Assembly (NCBI GenBank): GCA_002314755.1
Contig: DCHC01000024.1
Location: 10,051 to 74,050 of the forward strand
From: Faecalibacterium sp. UBA1762
GTDB taxonomy: Bacteria; Bacillota; Clostridia; Oscillospirales; Ruminococcaceae
Reading direction: 5' to 3'
Length of the DNA: 64,000 nt
Under the pieces are notes generated by a model. That model did not search any database and was not told where the DNA came from. It saw only the letters and a program-made list of their open reading frames with translations. Position 1 is the first letter of the stretch, and every line of letters begins with the position of its first letter. Below, one piece after another: positions 51,374-60,800 of the stretch. A program made the position numbers and the translations under genes.

Positions 51374-52594
51374 CTATTTCATTTCGGCATACTGCTCTGT
51401 CAGCTTGACGATTACGCGGACCATAATCTGCATATCCTCTACGGTGATATGCTCATACGGGCCGTGAGCAGCATAACCACCTGTGCCTAGATTAGGACAG
51501 GGCAATCCCTCAAAGGATAAACGTGCGCCGTCAGTCCCACCGCGAATGGGGCTGCTGGTGGGGGTCAGTCCCTGGGCAGCAATGGCTTTGTGCGCGTTTT
51601 CAATCAGATGAAATGCAGGCCGTATACATTCTGACATATTCCGGTACTGCTCTTTTAAAATCAATTCGACTCTGCCGTCCCCGTATTTTTGATTCATCAG
51701 CGCGGTGATATGATGCATCTGCTGCTTGCGCGCTTCAAACAGGCAGGCATCATGGTCGCGGATAATATAGCGCAGCTCGGCTTTTTCGACATTGCCGCTC
51801 ATATCCGTCAGATGGAAAAATCCCTGATATCCCTCGGTACAGGCGGGAACATCTCCCGCTGGCAGCATGGCATTGAATTCCATAGCCAGCAGGGCGGCGT
51901 TTATCATAGTGTTTTTCGCGCTGCCGGGATGCACATTAAAACCGTTAAACCAGACCGAAGCGCATGCGGCGTTGAAGTTCTCATATTCCATGTCCGAAAC
52001 GACGCCACCGTCAACGGTGTAGGCAAAATCCGCGCCGAAAGCGGAAATATCAAAGCCGTCGGCACCCATGCCGACCTCCTCGTCCGGGGTAAAGCCAAAG
52101 CATAGCTTACCATGGGGACGGCCGGAAGCAATCAGTTCTGCTGCAGCGGTCAGAATCTCGGCAATACCGGCTTTGTCATCTGCACCCAAAAGGGTGCTGC
52201 CGTCGGTGGTGATTAGCGTTTTACCGGCAAGGGTGGGCAGATGAGGAAAATCCCTGACGGACAGGGTGCGACCGTTACCCAAAGCGATATCATTGCCGTC
52301 GTAGTTTTCGTGTATTTGGGGGTGAACCTGCTCGCCGGAAAAATCAGGCGCGGTATCCATATGGGCAATCCAGCCCAGTGCGGGTGCGGCTTCATATCCG
52401 TGGGCGGCAGAAAGCCAACCGTAAACATAACAGTTGTCTGTCACAGTGACATTTTCCAACCCGATTGCCTGCATATCCTGAGCAACGGCTTTTGCCATTT
52501 CCCATTGGCGGGCAGAGGTGGGGTTGGTCTGCCCCTGCTCATCTGAGGTGGAGTGGATGCAGACATATTTTAAAAACAGGTCTTTGACATTCAT
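51374..52594 (-). CDS. pepT: Peptidase T (tripeptide aminopeptidase)
   Basis: A 406-residue M20B metallopeptidase. IAHMDTAPDFSG holds the first zinc ligand His, TLLGADDKAGIAE the bridging Asp, TPDEEVGMG the catalytic Glu, and SPIRGGTDGARLS follows, with the final His in YAAHGPYEH. It removes the N-terminal residue from tripeptides in the cytoplasm. Length and order match PepT. AAGGAA precedes the ATG, and a TGC-TATACT extended -10 lies about 85 bases upstream. Confidence 0.97.
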   Translation of the reverse strand: MNVKDLFLKYVCIHSTSDEQGQTNPTSARQWEMAKAVAQDMQAIGLENVTVTDNCYVYGWLSAAHGYEAAPALGWIAHMDTAPDFSGEQVHPQIHENYDGNDIALGNGRTLSVRDFPHLPTLAGKTLITTDGSTLLGADDKAGIAEILTAAAELIASGRPHGKLCFGFTPDEEVGMGADGFDISAFGADFAYTVDGGVVSDMEYENFNAACASVWFNGFNVHPGSAKNTMINAALLAMEFNAMLPAGDVPACTEGYQGFFHLTDMSGNVEKAELRYIIRDHDACLFEARKQQMHHITALMNQKYGDGRVELILKEQYRNMSECIRPAFHLIENAHKAIAAQGLTPTSSPIRGGTDGARLSFEGLPCPNLGTGGYAAHGPYEHITVEDMQIMVRVIVKLTEQYAEMK

Positions 52595-52752
52595 AATATT
52601 TACCGTTCCTTCTCCTCAAGGCATAAATTCAAAAGGGTAAAAATGGATGCGGATTCCGACTGTGTATCCCGTTCCAGTATAGCATATTTTCCGGTTTCGC
52701 GCCACATTTTTTGGCTTTTCTCCGGCATTTGGTTGATATCGGCAAATTTCCA

Positions 52753-52781
52753 TAGAAAAAACCGACAGAGTATGTTATAAT
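52753..52781 (+). promoter_or_regulatory. Promoter of the surface-glycan cassette
   Basis: TAGAAA, 17 bases, TATAAT with an upstream TGT (extended -10). A leader of about 100 bases with a small GCAG/CTGC stem follows. Confidence 0.6.
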
Positions 52782-52886
52782 GTAAAAAATTAATCCATGC
52801 CGCAGTTAGAGCTGCGAGTGCAAGAAACGGTTTTCCGGTTCGGGTGAGAAGGTGTACCGATAAACGGAAGAGAAGGGTTTTTGGTT

Positions 52887-54131
52887 ATGTCCAGACGTTT
52901 ACTGATTGTAACACAGCATTTTTGGCCGGAAAATTTTCGGATCAATGATATTGCAGAGGGCTTTGTGCGGGACGGAATTGCCGTGGATGTCCTGTGCGGT
53001 CTGCCCAATTACCCGCAGGGAGAGTGGTTTGACGGTTACGGCAAAAAAGGTCCTTTTTATGAAGAGAGAGACGGAATACGTATTTTCCGTGCCATGGAGA
53101 TTCCCCGTACCGGAAATACTTCTTTACGTATTTTCTTGAATTATGTTTCCTGGCCGTTGTATGCGGCTGCAGCAGTGAAAAGGCTGCCTGGAGATTATGA
53201 CGCGGTGCTGTGTTACAATACCAGCCCGGTACTAATGAGCTGGCCTGCTATTTTGGCGGCGAAACGGTTCAAGGCGCCTATGACCAACTATGTACTGGAT
53301 GTCTGGCCGGAAAACCTGTACAGCGTGGTTCCGGTAAAAAATGCTCTGCTGAGGAAAATTGCTCTGGCAGTGTCGGATTGGCATTACCGCCGTGCCGACA
53401 GGTTGATTGCCATGAGCGACGGATTGTATGAGCGATTAAATCGACGGGTGGGTGAAAAAAACAGGGGCTTTGCCCGCAGAGAGGAAAAGCGGTATACGGT
53501 GATACCGCAGTATTGCGAGGATTTTTATGCCGTTCCGGCTCAGCCGGAGCAAAAGCTGGCAGAAAGCGGAAAAGGAAAATTTACCCTGCTATTTGCAGGT
53601 AATTTTTCACCGGCGCAAAGTCTGGAAACGGCTATACAGGCGGCTGCCCTGTTGAAGACAGACCCGCAGGTTCCAGCAATCCGGCTGGTTTTGGTGGGTA
53701 GCGGAATGAGCGGCGAGGCGCTTACGGAAATGGTTTCCCGGCTGCAGTTAGAGGATACCGTGCAGTTCACTGGCCGCGTGGACGCAAAACAGATTCCCGC
53801 CTTTACAGCGGCAGCAGATGCGCTGCTGGTTTCACTTTCCGACAGTCCTGATCTGGGATTGACCATTCCGGCCAAGCTGGCGTCCTGTCAGGCAGCCAAA
53901 AAGCCCTTGCTGGTCAGCTTAAATGGTGAGGGCGCAAGGGCAGCACAGCAAAGCGGTGGCGCTTTGGTCAGCCCGGCGGGAGACGCCGCCAGGCTGGCGG
54001 CCAACTGGAAAGCCCTTGCGGCCATGTCGGAGGCGGACCGCCGGGAAATGGGTGAGGCAGGCTTTGCCTGGTATCAAAATCATTACCGCCGGGATGTTCT
54101 TTTGGACCGATTGGAAAAGTTTATCTTTTAA
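52887..54131 (+). CDS. GT4-family glycosyltransferase (WbuB/WcaI-like)
   Basis: A 414-residue GT-B enzyme. LLIVTQHFWPENFRINDIAEGF at the start is typical of WbuB/WcaI glycosyltransferases, with LLFAGNFSPAQSLETAI and VGSGMSG in the nucleotide domain, then the segment near LLVSLSDSPDLGLTIPAKL holding the family E/D-x7-E motif. It transfers a sugar, often N-acetylfucosamine-like, during exopolysaccharide or O-antigen repeat assembly at the membrane. The ATG at 52887 is chosen over the TTG at 52881. It is the first gene of a cassette that continues with a GT2 enzyme. Confidence 0.88.
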   Translation: MSRRLLIVTQHFWPENFRINDIAEGFVRDGIAVDVLCGLPNYPQGEWFDGYGKKGPFYEERDGIRIFRAMEIPRTGNTSLRIFLNYVSWPLYAAAAVKRLPGDYDAVLCYNTSPVLMSWPAILAAKRFKAPMTNYVLDVWPENLYSVVPVKNALLRKIALAVSDWHYRRADRLIAMSDGLYERLNRRVGEKNRGFARREEKRYTVIPQYCEDFYAVPAQPEQKLAESGKGKFTLLFAGNFSPAQSLETAIQAAALLKTDPQVPAIRLVLVGSGMSGEALTEMVSRLQLEDTVQFTGRVDAKQIPAFTAAADALLVSLSDSPDLGLTIPAKLASCQAAKKPLLVSLNGEGARAAQQSGGALVSPAGDAARLAANWKALAAMSEADRREMGEAGFAWYQNHYRRDVLLDRLEKFIF

Positions 54132-54166
54132 ACGCTATCCTCCCATTGGGAAAGGAAAAAGAATTT

Positions 54167-54886
54167 ATGAAAGTTTTGGTGATCATTCCCTGCTATAACG
54201 AACAGGAAAACCTGGAAAATGTGGTTACCCGGCTGCAGCAGTCGGCGACGGTCAGTGGCATGACGGTAGATTACCTGATAGTCAATGACTGTTCTACCGA
54301 TGACAGTGCCGCGATATGCAAGCAGAAAGGATATCGCTATTTGAACCTGCCGGTCAATTTGGGCATCGGTGGCGGGGTGCAAAGCGGTTACTGCTATGCG
54401 GTGGAAAACGGGTATGATATTACTGTTCAGATGGACGGCGACGGTCAGCACGATCCGGCATACCTTGCGACAGTGATTGCACCTGTGGCCGGGGAAGAGC
54501 TGGACATGGCGGTCGGCAGCAGATTTATTACCCGGGAGGGCTTTCAGACCAGCGCTATGCGGCGGCTGGGCATTCGCATCATCAGCGATACCATCCGGCT
54601 GTTGACCGGGGTGCGGGTTCAGGATGTCACCAGCGGCTTTCGTGCCTGCGGCAAGGAACTGACGGCATTTTACGCTCGCCATTATGCGCAGGATTACCCT
54701 GAGCCGGAGGCAATTGTCGCAGCAGTTCTGAACGGATACCGGGTGGGTGAGGTGCCGGTCGTTATGCGGGAAAGGGAGGGAGGCGTCTCCTCCATCAACC
54801 CTCTGCGGTCGGTTTACTATATGATAAAGGTTCCCCTGGCGCTATTTGTCTACCGTTTGTCCATCCGCAGGACCTGCCGTCGGTAA
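54167..54886 (+). CDS. GT2-family glycosyltransferase (dolichyl/polyprenyl-phosphate mannose synthase-like)
   Basis: A 239-residue GT-A enzyme without C-terminal membrane helices. VIIPCYNEQENL opens it, VNDCSTDDSA and QMDGDGQHDP (with the metal-binding DxD-like DGD) follow, and VTSGFRACG comes later. It resembles polyprenyl-phosphate hexose synthases, which make lipid-linked sugars for export. The ATG at 54167 follows GGGAAAGGA; the TTG at 54146 is rejected. A GtrA gene, the usual partner for such lipid carriers, lies 5.4 kb downstream. Confidence 0.9.
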   Translation: MKVLVIIPCYNEQENLENVVTRLQQSATVSGMTVDYLIVNDCSTDDSAAICKQKGYRYLNLPVNLGIGGGVQSGYCYAVENGYDITVQMDGDGQHDPAYLATVIAPVAGEELDMAVGSRFITREGFQTSAMRRLGIRIISDTIRLLTGVRVQDVTSGFRACGKELTAFYARHYAQDYPEPEAIVAAVLNGYRVGEVPVVMREREGGVSSINPLRSVYYMIKVPLALFVYRLSIRRTCRR

Positions 54887-54922
54887 AGGAAAGACATATC
54901 AACAAAAAGGAGCAGTTGCGCC

Positions 54923-55309
54923 ATGCAGAAACTACAGATTGCGCTGATTATCGGCGCTTTCATATATCTGGTCATTATTTTTTCCCTGCTGAAAAAACAG
55001 AAAATATCGGTACGCTATGCCCTGCCGTGGCTTGCCAGCGGCCTGGTTATGTTGCTGTTTGCCTGTTTCCCGTATCTTGCAAAAATATTGCGGGCTATCA
55101 CCGGGGTGGAAGTGGTCTCCAATCTGGTGTTTATCATTATCATCGCCTTTATGCTGCTTATTGTGCTGAATCTTTCTGCAGCGGTTACGGATTTGTCAGA
55201 ACGGGCAAAACGGTTGACCCAGACAAATGCCCTGTTGGAAGAACGGGTACGGCGCCTGGAAAACAGTGCGGCGGATCAAAACAGAGATGAGGATATTGAA
55301 AAAGAGTAA
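54923..55309 (+). CDS. DUF2304 membrane protein
   Basis: A 128-residue protein with three hydrophobic helices and a C-terminal coiled coil (LSERAKRLTQTNALLEERVRRLEN). DUF2304 proteins often lie next to GT2 enzymes in surface-glycan clusters, as here. The function is unknown; a scaffold or flippase accessory role is inferred. A strong AAAAAGGAG site precedes the ATG. Confidence 0.88.
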   Translation: MQKLQIALIIGAFIYLVIIFSLLKKQKISVRYALPWLASGLVMLLFACFPYLAKILRAITGVEVVSNLVFIIIIAFMLLIVLNLSAAVTDLSERAKRLTQTNALLEERVRRLENSAADQNRDEDIEKE

Positions 55310-55368
55310 ATTCCGGCTGCACTATGCAGTATGCAATGAAATTTCTTCTTGAGAAGGAGAGCGAAATT

Positions 55369-57000
55369 ATGTTGTTTAATTCGCTGCAGTTTCTGATCTT
55401 TTTCCCTGTGGTGTGTCTGGTGTATTTTCCCTTGCCACAGGTACTGAAAAAGCCCTGGCTGTTGGTGTGCAGCTACTATTTTTATATGTGCTGGAACGCC
55501 GGATTTGCGCTGCTGATCGCTTTTTCCACCCTGACGACCTGGCTGTGCGGTTTTGTTATAGAAAAGGCAAAGGCAGAACAACGCTCCGACTGCAGATATT
55601 TTCCCAAGCTGGCGCTGACAATGAATATCGCCGTCAATCTTGGAATTCTGTTCTTTTTTAAATACTTTGATTTCTTTTCTCAGACTATTGCAGGGGTATT
55701 TTCTGCGGTGGGCATTACATACGCACCGGTACAGCTGGGGTTGACATTGCCGGTAGGTATCAGCTTTTATACATTCCAGGCATTGGGTTACTCTATCGAT
55801 GTTTATCGCGGGGAACATCCTCACGAAAAAAATCTGTTAAACTATGCGCTGTTTGTCAGCTTTTTTCCCCAGCTGGTGGCGGGCCCAATTGAACGCAGTG
55901 TCAATTTTCTGCCTCAATTGAAGCAACGGCACTATTTTGATGAGCGTAGAACCGAAGCAGGTGTGCTGCTGATGCTGGTCGGCTTTTTCAAAAAACTGGT
56001 TATCGCAGACGGATTTGCCTCCCTGGTTGATCCGGTCTTTTCAGCGCCGGGCAACTATTCCGGTTTGCAGCTCTTACTTGCAAGCGTCATGTTTACATTA
56101 CAGATCTACGGCGATTTTTCCGGTTATTCCGACATTGCCATCGGCGCGGCGGAGATATTGGGCTTTTCCCTGATGCGCAACTTTGACCGACCGTATTTCT
56201 CTGCCTCCGTCAGTGAATTCTGGCGGCGCTGGCATATCAGCCTTTCCACCTGGATGCGGGATTATATCTACATTCCTTTGGGAGGAAACCGCCGCGGACC
56301 GTGGCGCAAACGGCTGAATTTACTGATTACCTTTGCAATCAGCGGTTTGTGGCATGGGGCAAAGTGGACCTTTGTTATCTGGGGCATGCTGAACGGATTG
56401 TATCAGTGTATTGAAGATATGCTGCGCACGGCGTGGCGTAAGCTGTTTCATCGCTCCCCTGCCCCGGTGAACCCGAAAAGACTGTGTGAACTGCCATTTT
56501 TACGGCGTGTGATCCGGTTTCCGGGTATTTTGCTGACCTTCGGCTTGACAAGCTTAACCTTCATTTTCTTTCGCGTATCTACACTGCAGCAGGCTGCACA
56601 GATATTGAAAACGGTTTTTTCTACCCCGGCAGCCGGGTATACAGGCCTGGAGAATTGGATGACGGCTTTGTCTGGTCTGGACTTCTTCGGCAATATTCAT
56701 GCCTCCCACATTCAACCGGGCTGGCTGTTGACAGCAACCGGCGTCGGGTTGGTCGGTGCGCTGCTGGTGCTGACTGTATTGGAGCTGATAGATGCTCCCT
56801 TCCGCTATACAAAGGTATTGCCTGAGCAGACAGACCGGGAAAAACAGGATTATGCCATCGATACGGAGCATCCCAATTTGGGCGACCGTGTGGCAGCCTG
56901 GGCTTTTCCTGCAAGATGGCTGATGGCGATTATCCTGTTGGGTGCGATTTTGTTGTGGGGAAGCTTTGCGCCCTCCGGTTTTTACTATTTTCAGTTCTGA
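55369..57000 (+). CDS. MBOAT-family O-acyltransferase (AlgI/DltB-like)
   Basis: A 543-residue membrane protein with about 11 helices. LMLVGFFKKLVIADGF and DFSGYSDIAIG are family signatures, as are FWRRWHISLSTWMRDYIYIPLGGN and the catalytic His in WHGAKWTFVIWG. It moves acyl groups across the membrane onto a surface polymer, usually acetylating exopolysaccharide or D-alanylating teichoic acid. The next gene encodes the SGNH partner typical of AlgI systems. AGAAGGAG lies nine bases before the ATG at 55369. Confidence 0.95.
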   Translation: MLFNSLQFLIFFPVVCLVYFPLPQVLKKPWLLVCSYYFYMCWNAGFALLIAFSTLTTWLCGFVIEKAKAEQRSDCRYFPKLALTMNIAVNLGILFFFKYFDFFSQTIAGVFSAVGITYAPVQLGLTLPVGISFYTFQALGYSIDVYRGEHPHEKNLLNYALFVSFFPQLVAGPIERSVNFLPQLKQRHYFDERRTEAGVLLMLVGFFKKLVIADGFASLVDPVFSAPGNYSGLQLLLASVMFTLQIYGDFSGYSDIAIGAAEILGFSLMRNFDRPYFSASVSEFWRRWHISLSTWMRDYIYIPLGGNRRGPWRKRLNLLITFAISGLWHGAKWTFVIWGMLNGLYQCIEDMLRTAWRKLFHRSPAPVNPKRLCELPFLRRVIRFPGILLTFGLTSLTFIFFRVSTLQQAAQILKTVFSTPAAGYTGLENWMTALSGLDFFGNIHASHIQPGWLLTATGVGLVGALLVLTVLELIDAPFRYTKVLPEQTDREKQDYAIDTEHPNLGDRVAAWAFPARWLMAIILLGAILLWGSFAPSGFYYFQF

Positions 57001-57088
57001 GAATGCTATTTGCGCGCAGATACAATAAAATCGGTCTATTCGGTTTTACACTCTGCCGTGAACCGATCGCAGAAGGGAGCAGAAATTT

Positions 57089-58249
57089 ATGCGACTGATC
57101 AAACTGTTGCTGAAGGGTTTATTGGTGACGGTTCCGCTGGCACTGCTGCTGATTACGGTTAATTACCGTGTGGATGGCAGCGCGGTGCTGCGAGGGGATA
57201 AATTTGAGCTGGAGGTTGCCCAGGCATGGCTTTCCGATAAGGCGGTAGGCAATTTTACCAATGCCATTAACGAACGCAGCGTTATGCGGCTATATGTGGA
57301 AAATCTGAACCAGCCGTTGGACACGCTGGTTTTGGGTTCCTCCCGGGCAATGCAGATCACCGCCGCATCCACAGGCGCAGAGGGATACTTTTTCAATGCC
57401 GGCATGACCGGGGCGGATCGGAAGGATATTCTGTCCACTTTTTATCTGTTTGACAGGGCGGATAAGCTGCCGGAAAATTTGGTGATCGCAGTCGACCCCT
57501 GGATCTTCTTTGATAGCGAAGAGGCGTTGAATTTCCGCAGTGATGATAACCTATACAGGGAATTTCTTTCACAACGCCTTGGAATGGAGACCGAGTACAC
57601 CCCGGAGGATCAGTCTGTGCGCCGCAAGGCACTGACCTCACCGGCATATTTTCAAGAGAATATACAGTACTTCTATTCGGACCATTCCGAAGAAGAGCGG
57701 CCAACCATTTTGGCAAACAGGATGGATGACCTTGACGAGGATATCCGACTTGCCGACGGTACCCAGTGGTATTCCGCATCGGTCCGCAATGCCTCTCAGG
57801 ACCAGGTTGATCACAATGCTTTGGAAGTGGCCAATGTGGATTATGCCCAGTTGTACGGCTTTACCGATGTTGACGAAGAGCTACTCCGTCAGTTTCAGGC
57901 ATTTATCAGCTATGCGGTTAACCGGGGGGTAAATGTGACCCTGGTGCTGACGCCGTTTCATCCCATCTATTGGGATATGCTCTCCGTCAATCCGGATTAT
58001 TCCGGCGTACAGCAGGCGGAGCAGGCAATGCGGAATCTTGCCGCACAGCAAGGTGTGTTATTGGTAGGTAGTTACAATCCGACAGATGCAAATGTGTCAA
58101 ATGAGGATTTTTATGACGGTTTGCATATCCGTCGGGAAAGCATCTGTAAATACTATGATGACGGTAAAAAAGTGGAAGCCCCGGAGCCCGTGCAGCAGGA
58201 GATAACACAGGACGCAGAGCAGGACTCTGAGACAGAGCGGCAGACCTAA
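57089..58249 (+). CDS. SGNH-like acyl-transfer partner of MBOAT protein
   Basis: A 386-residue protein with one N-terminal membrane anchor (LLLKGLLVTVPLALLLITV) and an extracellular SGNH-like domain. LVLGSSRAMQI carries the serine of block I, and DFYDGLHIR gives the Asp-x-x-His-type pair. This is the layout of AlgJ/AlgX/DltD-type partners that complete acetyl transfer outside the cell. The C-terminus ends in an acidic tail. It lies 88 bases after the MBOAT gene with GAAGGGAG before the ATG. Confidence 0.85.
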   Translation: MRLIKLLLKGLLVTVPLALLLITVNYRVDGSAVLRGDKFELEVAQAWLSDKAVGNFTNAINERSVMRLYVENLNQPLDTLVLGSSRAMQITAASTGAEGYFFNAGMTGADRKDILSTFYLFDRADKLPENLVIAVDPWIFFDSEEALNFRSDDNLYREFLSQRLGMETEYTPEDQSVRRKALTSPAYFQENIQYFYSDHSEEERPTILANRMDDLDEDIRLADGTQWYSASVRNASQDQVDHNALEVANVDYAQLYGFTDVDEELLRQFQAFISYAVNRGVNVTLVLTPFHPIYWDMLSVNPDYSGVQQAEQAMRNLAAQQGVLLVGSYNPTDANVSNEDFYDGLHIRRESICKYYDDGKKVEAPEPVQQEITQDAEQDSETERQT

Positions 58250-58288
58250 TCTTTTGCACATACAGCGAAATAAAAGGAGAGTAAGACG

Positions 58289-58738
58289 ATGATTTATGAT
58301 GTGTTGGATAATCTGGAGCAGTATACCGGTTTGTTCGAAAACCTGGATACGGCAATTGCATGGCTTGCAGAAAATGATCTGGAGGCATTGCCTCTTGGTC
58401 GCACGGAGATCGATGGGGACAACGTCTATCTGACGGTCTCTCAGCTGGAGGCACAGGATAGCGACAAGACCCTGTTTGAAACCCACTCCGAGTATATGGA
58501 TATCCATATTGATTTGGAAGGAGTAGAGCTGTTTGAGGTAGCTTTGGGCGAGCTGACAGAGCATACCCCCTACAATGAGGAGAAGGATTTCGCACTGTAC
58601 CAGGCGGATCTTTCCTGCGCCTGCGTGCTGGGCCCGGGTCGCTTTCTGATTACCATGACCGAGGAACCGCACAAGCCCGGTGTTGCATCAAGCGAGGGCA
58701 GAAGCCTGAAAAAACTGGTGGTAAAGATTAAAAGATGA
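58289..58738 (+). CDS. YhcH/YjgK/YiaL-family cupin protein
   Basis: A 149-residue cupin of the DUF386 family. The metal site is in FETHSEYMDIHIDLEG (His, Glu and His ligands), with KPGVA near the C-terminus. Family members include NanQ, a sialic acid anomerase, and the beta-galactosidase beta subunit EbgC. A role in sugar anomerisation is likely, and the sugar is unknown. It is notable given the sialidase-like fusion at 7203-8972, although the two are 50 kb apart. AAAAGGAG precedes the ATG. Confidence 0.88.
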   Translation: MIYDVLDNLEQYTGLFENLDTAIAWLAENDLEALPLGRTEIDGDNVYLTVSQLEAQDSDKTLFETHSEYMDIHIDLEGVELFEVALGELTEHTPYNEEKDFALYQADLSCACVLGPGRFLITMTEEPHKPGVASSEGRSLKKLVVKIKR

Positions 58739-58833
58739 TCGGATATCATAGACGGACTCTCCGTTGTCATACGGGGAGTTCGCCTTGTTATGCGGTGAAC
58801 AGAATCTTTTTTGGAAAACGAGGGAGAATGAAA

Positions 58834-60225
58834 ATGAATACTGCGTTATCGGAACAAATTGACAGCTTTATCCGAAACAATACCGACAGGATTATTTCCG
58901 ATATCGGTGAGCTGGTGAGCATTGACAGTGTACAGCAGGCGGCGGAGCCCGGTGCGCCTTTTGGAGCAGGGGTTCGGTCGGCGTTGGATAAGACGCTGGA
59001 AATTGCCCGCCGTCTCGGCCTGGATACCCTGGGAGATGAAGTGATGGGCTATGCTGCTTTGCCCGGCACCGACCCGGAAAAGTACCTTGCAACAATCTGC
59101 CATGTGGATGTGGTGCCGGCAGGAAACGGCTGGGATGCGGACCCGTTCACCATGAGGGTGCAGGACGGCTGGTTGCTGGGACGCGGCGTGGCGGATGACA
59201 AGGGACCGATGGTCTTATGCCTGTATGCTTTGGCGTTTTTAAAACAGCAGGGTGTGACGCTGCGGTATCCCATCCGTGCCCTGGTAGGAACCAATGAAGA
59301 GACCGGTATGAAGGAGCTGGGACACTATTTTGAGAAGAATGCTGCCCCGGTATTTTGTTTCACCCCGGATGCGGAATTCCCCGTGTGTAACGGAGAAAAG
59401 GGACAATTCGGCGGTTTATTGGTCAGCCCGCAAAAAATCGGCGGGATTTTGCAGAATCTGGAGGGCGGTGTTGCAAACAATGCCGTGCCTGACCGCGCCT
59501 TCGCGCTTGTAAAGGCAGATATAGAGAATTTGCCCGGTACGGAGAATATCACCCTATCCCTGGCAGAAGAGGGTCTTGTACGGATTGACGGACAGGGTAT
59601 CAGTGGCCATGCAGCTTCTCCTGAGGGAACACGCAATGCCATTGGCGTAGTGGTAGATTATCTGTTGGCAAATGCTTTGGGAACGCCTGAAGAGCTGGGT
59701 TATCTGCGCGCAGTGCAAAAGCTGCACAGCAGTACCGCAGGAAAAGGTTTGGGAATTGACTGTAAGGATGAACCGTTTGGCCCGCTGACCGTCATAGGCG
59801 GTCGAATCTATCTGAGGGACGGTCATTTGGTACAGACCATTGACAGCCGTTTCCCCACGACTACGGACGGCGAAACCATAGCGGCGGCAATCCGTAACGC
59901 AATCGGTACGGACGCCCAACTGGAGTGCGGCAGAGCCAATGAACCGTTCTATATTTCGGCTGACAGCCCGGCCATACTTGCCTGTATCGATACCTTCAAT
60001 CAGGTAACCGGTCGGCAGGATACACCGTTTACTATGGGCGGCGGGACCTATGCTCGGCATTTCCCCTATGCAGTCAGCTTTGGCCCGGAGTACGCGGATA
60101 CCGTATTGCCCGCCTTCGGCGGTCCGATGCACGGTGCAAATGAGGCGGCCCCGCTGGACAAACTGCTTCAGGCACTGAAAATTTATATTATTGCGTTGCT
60201 GCGGTTGGAAGAAATAGAATTATAA
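58834..60225 (+). CDS. M20-family dipeptidase (PepV/Sapep-like)
   Basis: A 463-residue zinc peptidase. ICHVDVVPAGNGW has the first ligand His, GRGVADDKGP the bridging Asp, and GTNEETGMKEL the catalytic Glu, and the C-terminal metal-site His is in the GGPMHGANE segment. It cleaves dipeptides in the cytoplasm. Two ATGs are possible: AGGGAG is one base from 58828 and seven from 58834, so 58834 is used. Monocistronic or weakly linked to the YhcH gene upstream. Confidence 0.92.
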   Translation: MNTALSEQIDSFIRNNTDRIISDIGELVSIDSVQQAAEPGAPFGAGVRSALDKTLEIARRLGLDTLGDEVMGYAALPGTDPEKYLATICHVDVVPAGNGWDADPFTMRVQDGWLLGRGVADDKGPMVLCLYALAFLKQQGVTLRYPIRALVGTNEETGMKELGHYFEKNAAPVFCFTPDAEFPVCNGEKGQFGGLLVSPQKIGGILQNLEGGVANNAVPDRAFALVKADIENLPGTENITLSLAEEGLVRIDGQGISGHAASPEGTRNAIGVVVDYLLANALGTPEELGYLRAVQKLHSSTAGKGLGIDCKDEPFGPLTVIGGRIYLRDGHLVQTIDSRFPTTTDGETIAAAIRNAIGTDAQLECGRANEPFYISADSPAILACIDTFNQVTGRQDTPFTMGGGTYARHFPYAVSFGPEYADTVLPAFGGPMHGANEAAPLDKLLQALKIYIIALLRLEEIEL

Positions 60226-60305
60226 ACAGGCGGCATTTTGAAGGGATAAGGCAAAGGAGTAAGGTCCGGAGGCAGAAAAGTTGCTTCCGATCCCCAAATG
60301 AGTAG

Positions 60306-60800
60306 ATGAAAAAGAAAAATACGGTGATGCTGCAATGGCTGATTGACCTGTGCCGAAAAGTCATTTTTTTAGGCTGGGCAGCAGACTTGCTGGAAAAATA
60401 TCAGGAGCTGATTGCCTACGGAATTGTAGGTGTATTGACAACCGGTATCAACGTGGCAGTTTTCTGGGCAATGAATACTGTTTTGGGCTGGCACTATGCC
60501 CCTGCCAATGTGGTTGCTTGGATCATTGCAGTGGTTTTTGCATTTTTTGCCAATAAGATTTTTGTATTTGAAAATCATGGGTGGTCAGCCAGGGTGGTTA
60601 TCAAGGAGGCAGTCGCATTTTTGCTGTCCCGGCTTGCCAGTCTGCTGGTGGATATGGCCGGTATGTGGTTGATGATTGACTGCATCCGTTGCGAAGAATT
60701 GCTGTCAAAATTTGTTGTGAATATTGTGGTAATCATCATAAACTACGCATTGGGTAAGTTTTGGGTTTTTGCAAAAGGAAAGGAAGAAAAGCCTGAATGA
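60306..60800 (+). CDS. GtrA-family membrane protein
   Basis: A 164-residue GtrA protein with four helices (IAYGIVGVLTTGINVAVFW opens it). GtrA proteins are thought to flip or assist undecaprenyl-linked sugars in surface-glycan decoration, often with a GT2 enzyme such as the one at 54167. The ribosome site before the ATG is weak. It overlaps the next gene by 4 bases. Confidence 0.9.
   Translation: MKKKNTVMLQWLIDLCRKVIFLGWAADLLEKYQELIAYGIVGVLTTGINVAVFWAMNTVLGWHYAPANVVAWIIAVVFAFFANKIFVFENHGWSARVVIKEAVAFLLSRLASLLVDMAGMWLMIDCIRCEELLSKFVVNIVVIIINYALGKFWVFAKGKEEKPE

Noticed and set aside
58739..58827. Hairpin GGACTCTCCG/CGGGGAGTTC after the YhcH gene as a terminator.
   Set aside because: The stem is real but no T run follows it, so I do not call a terminator.
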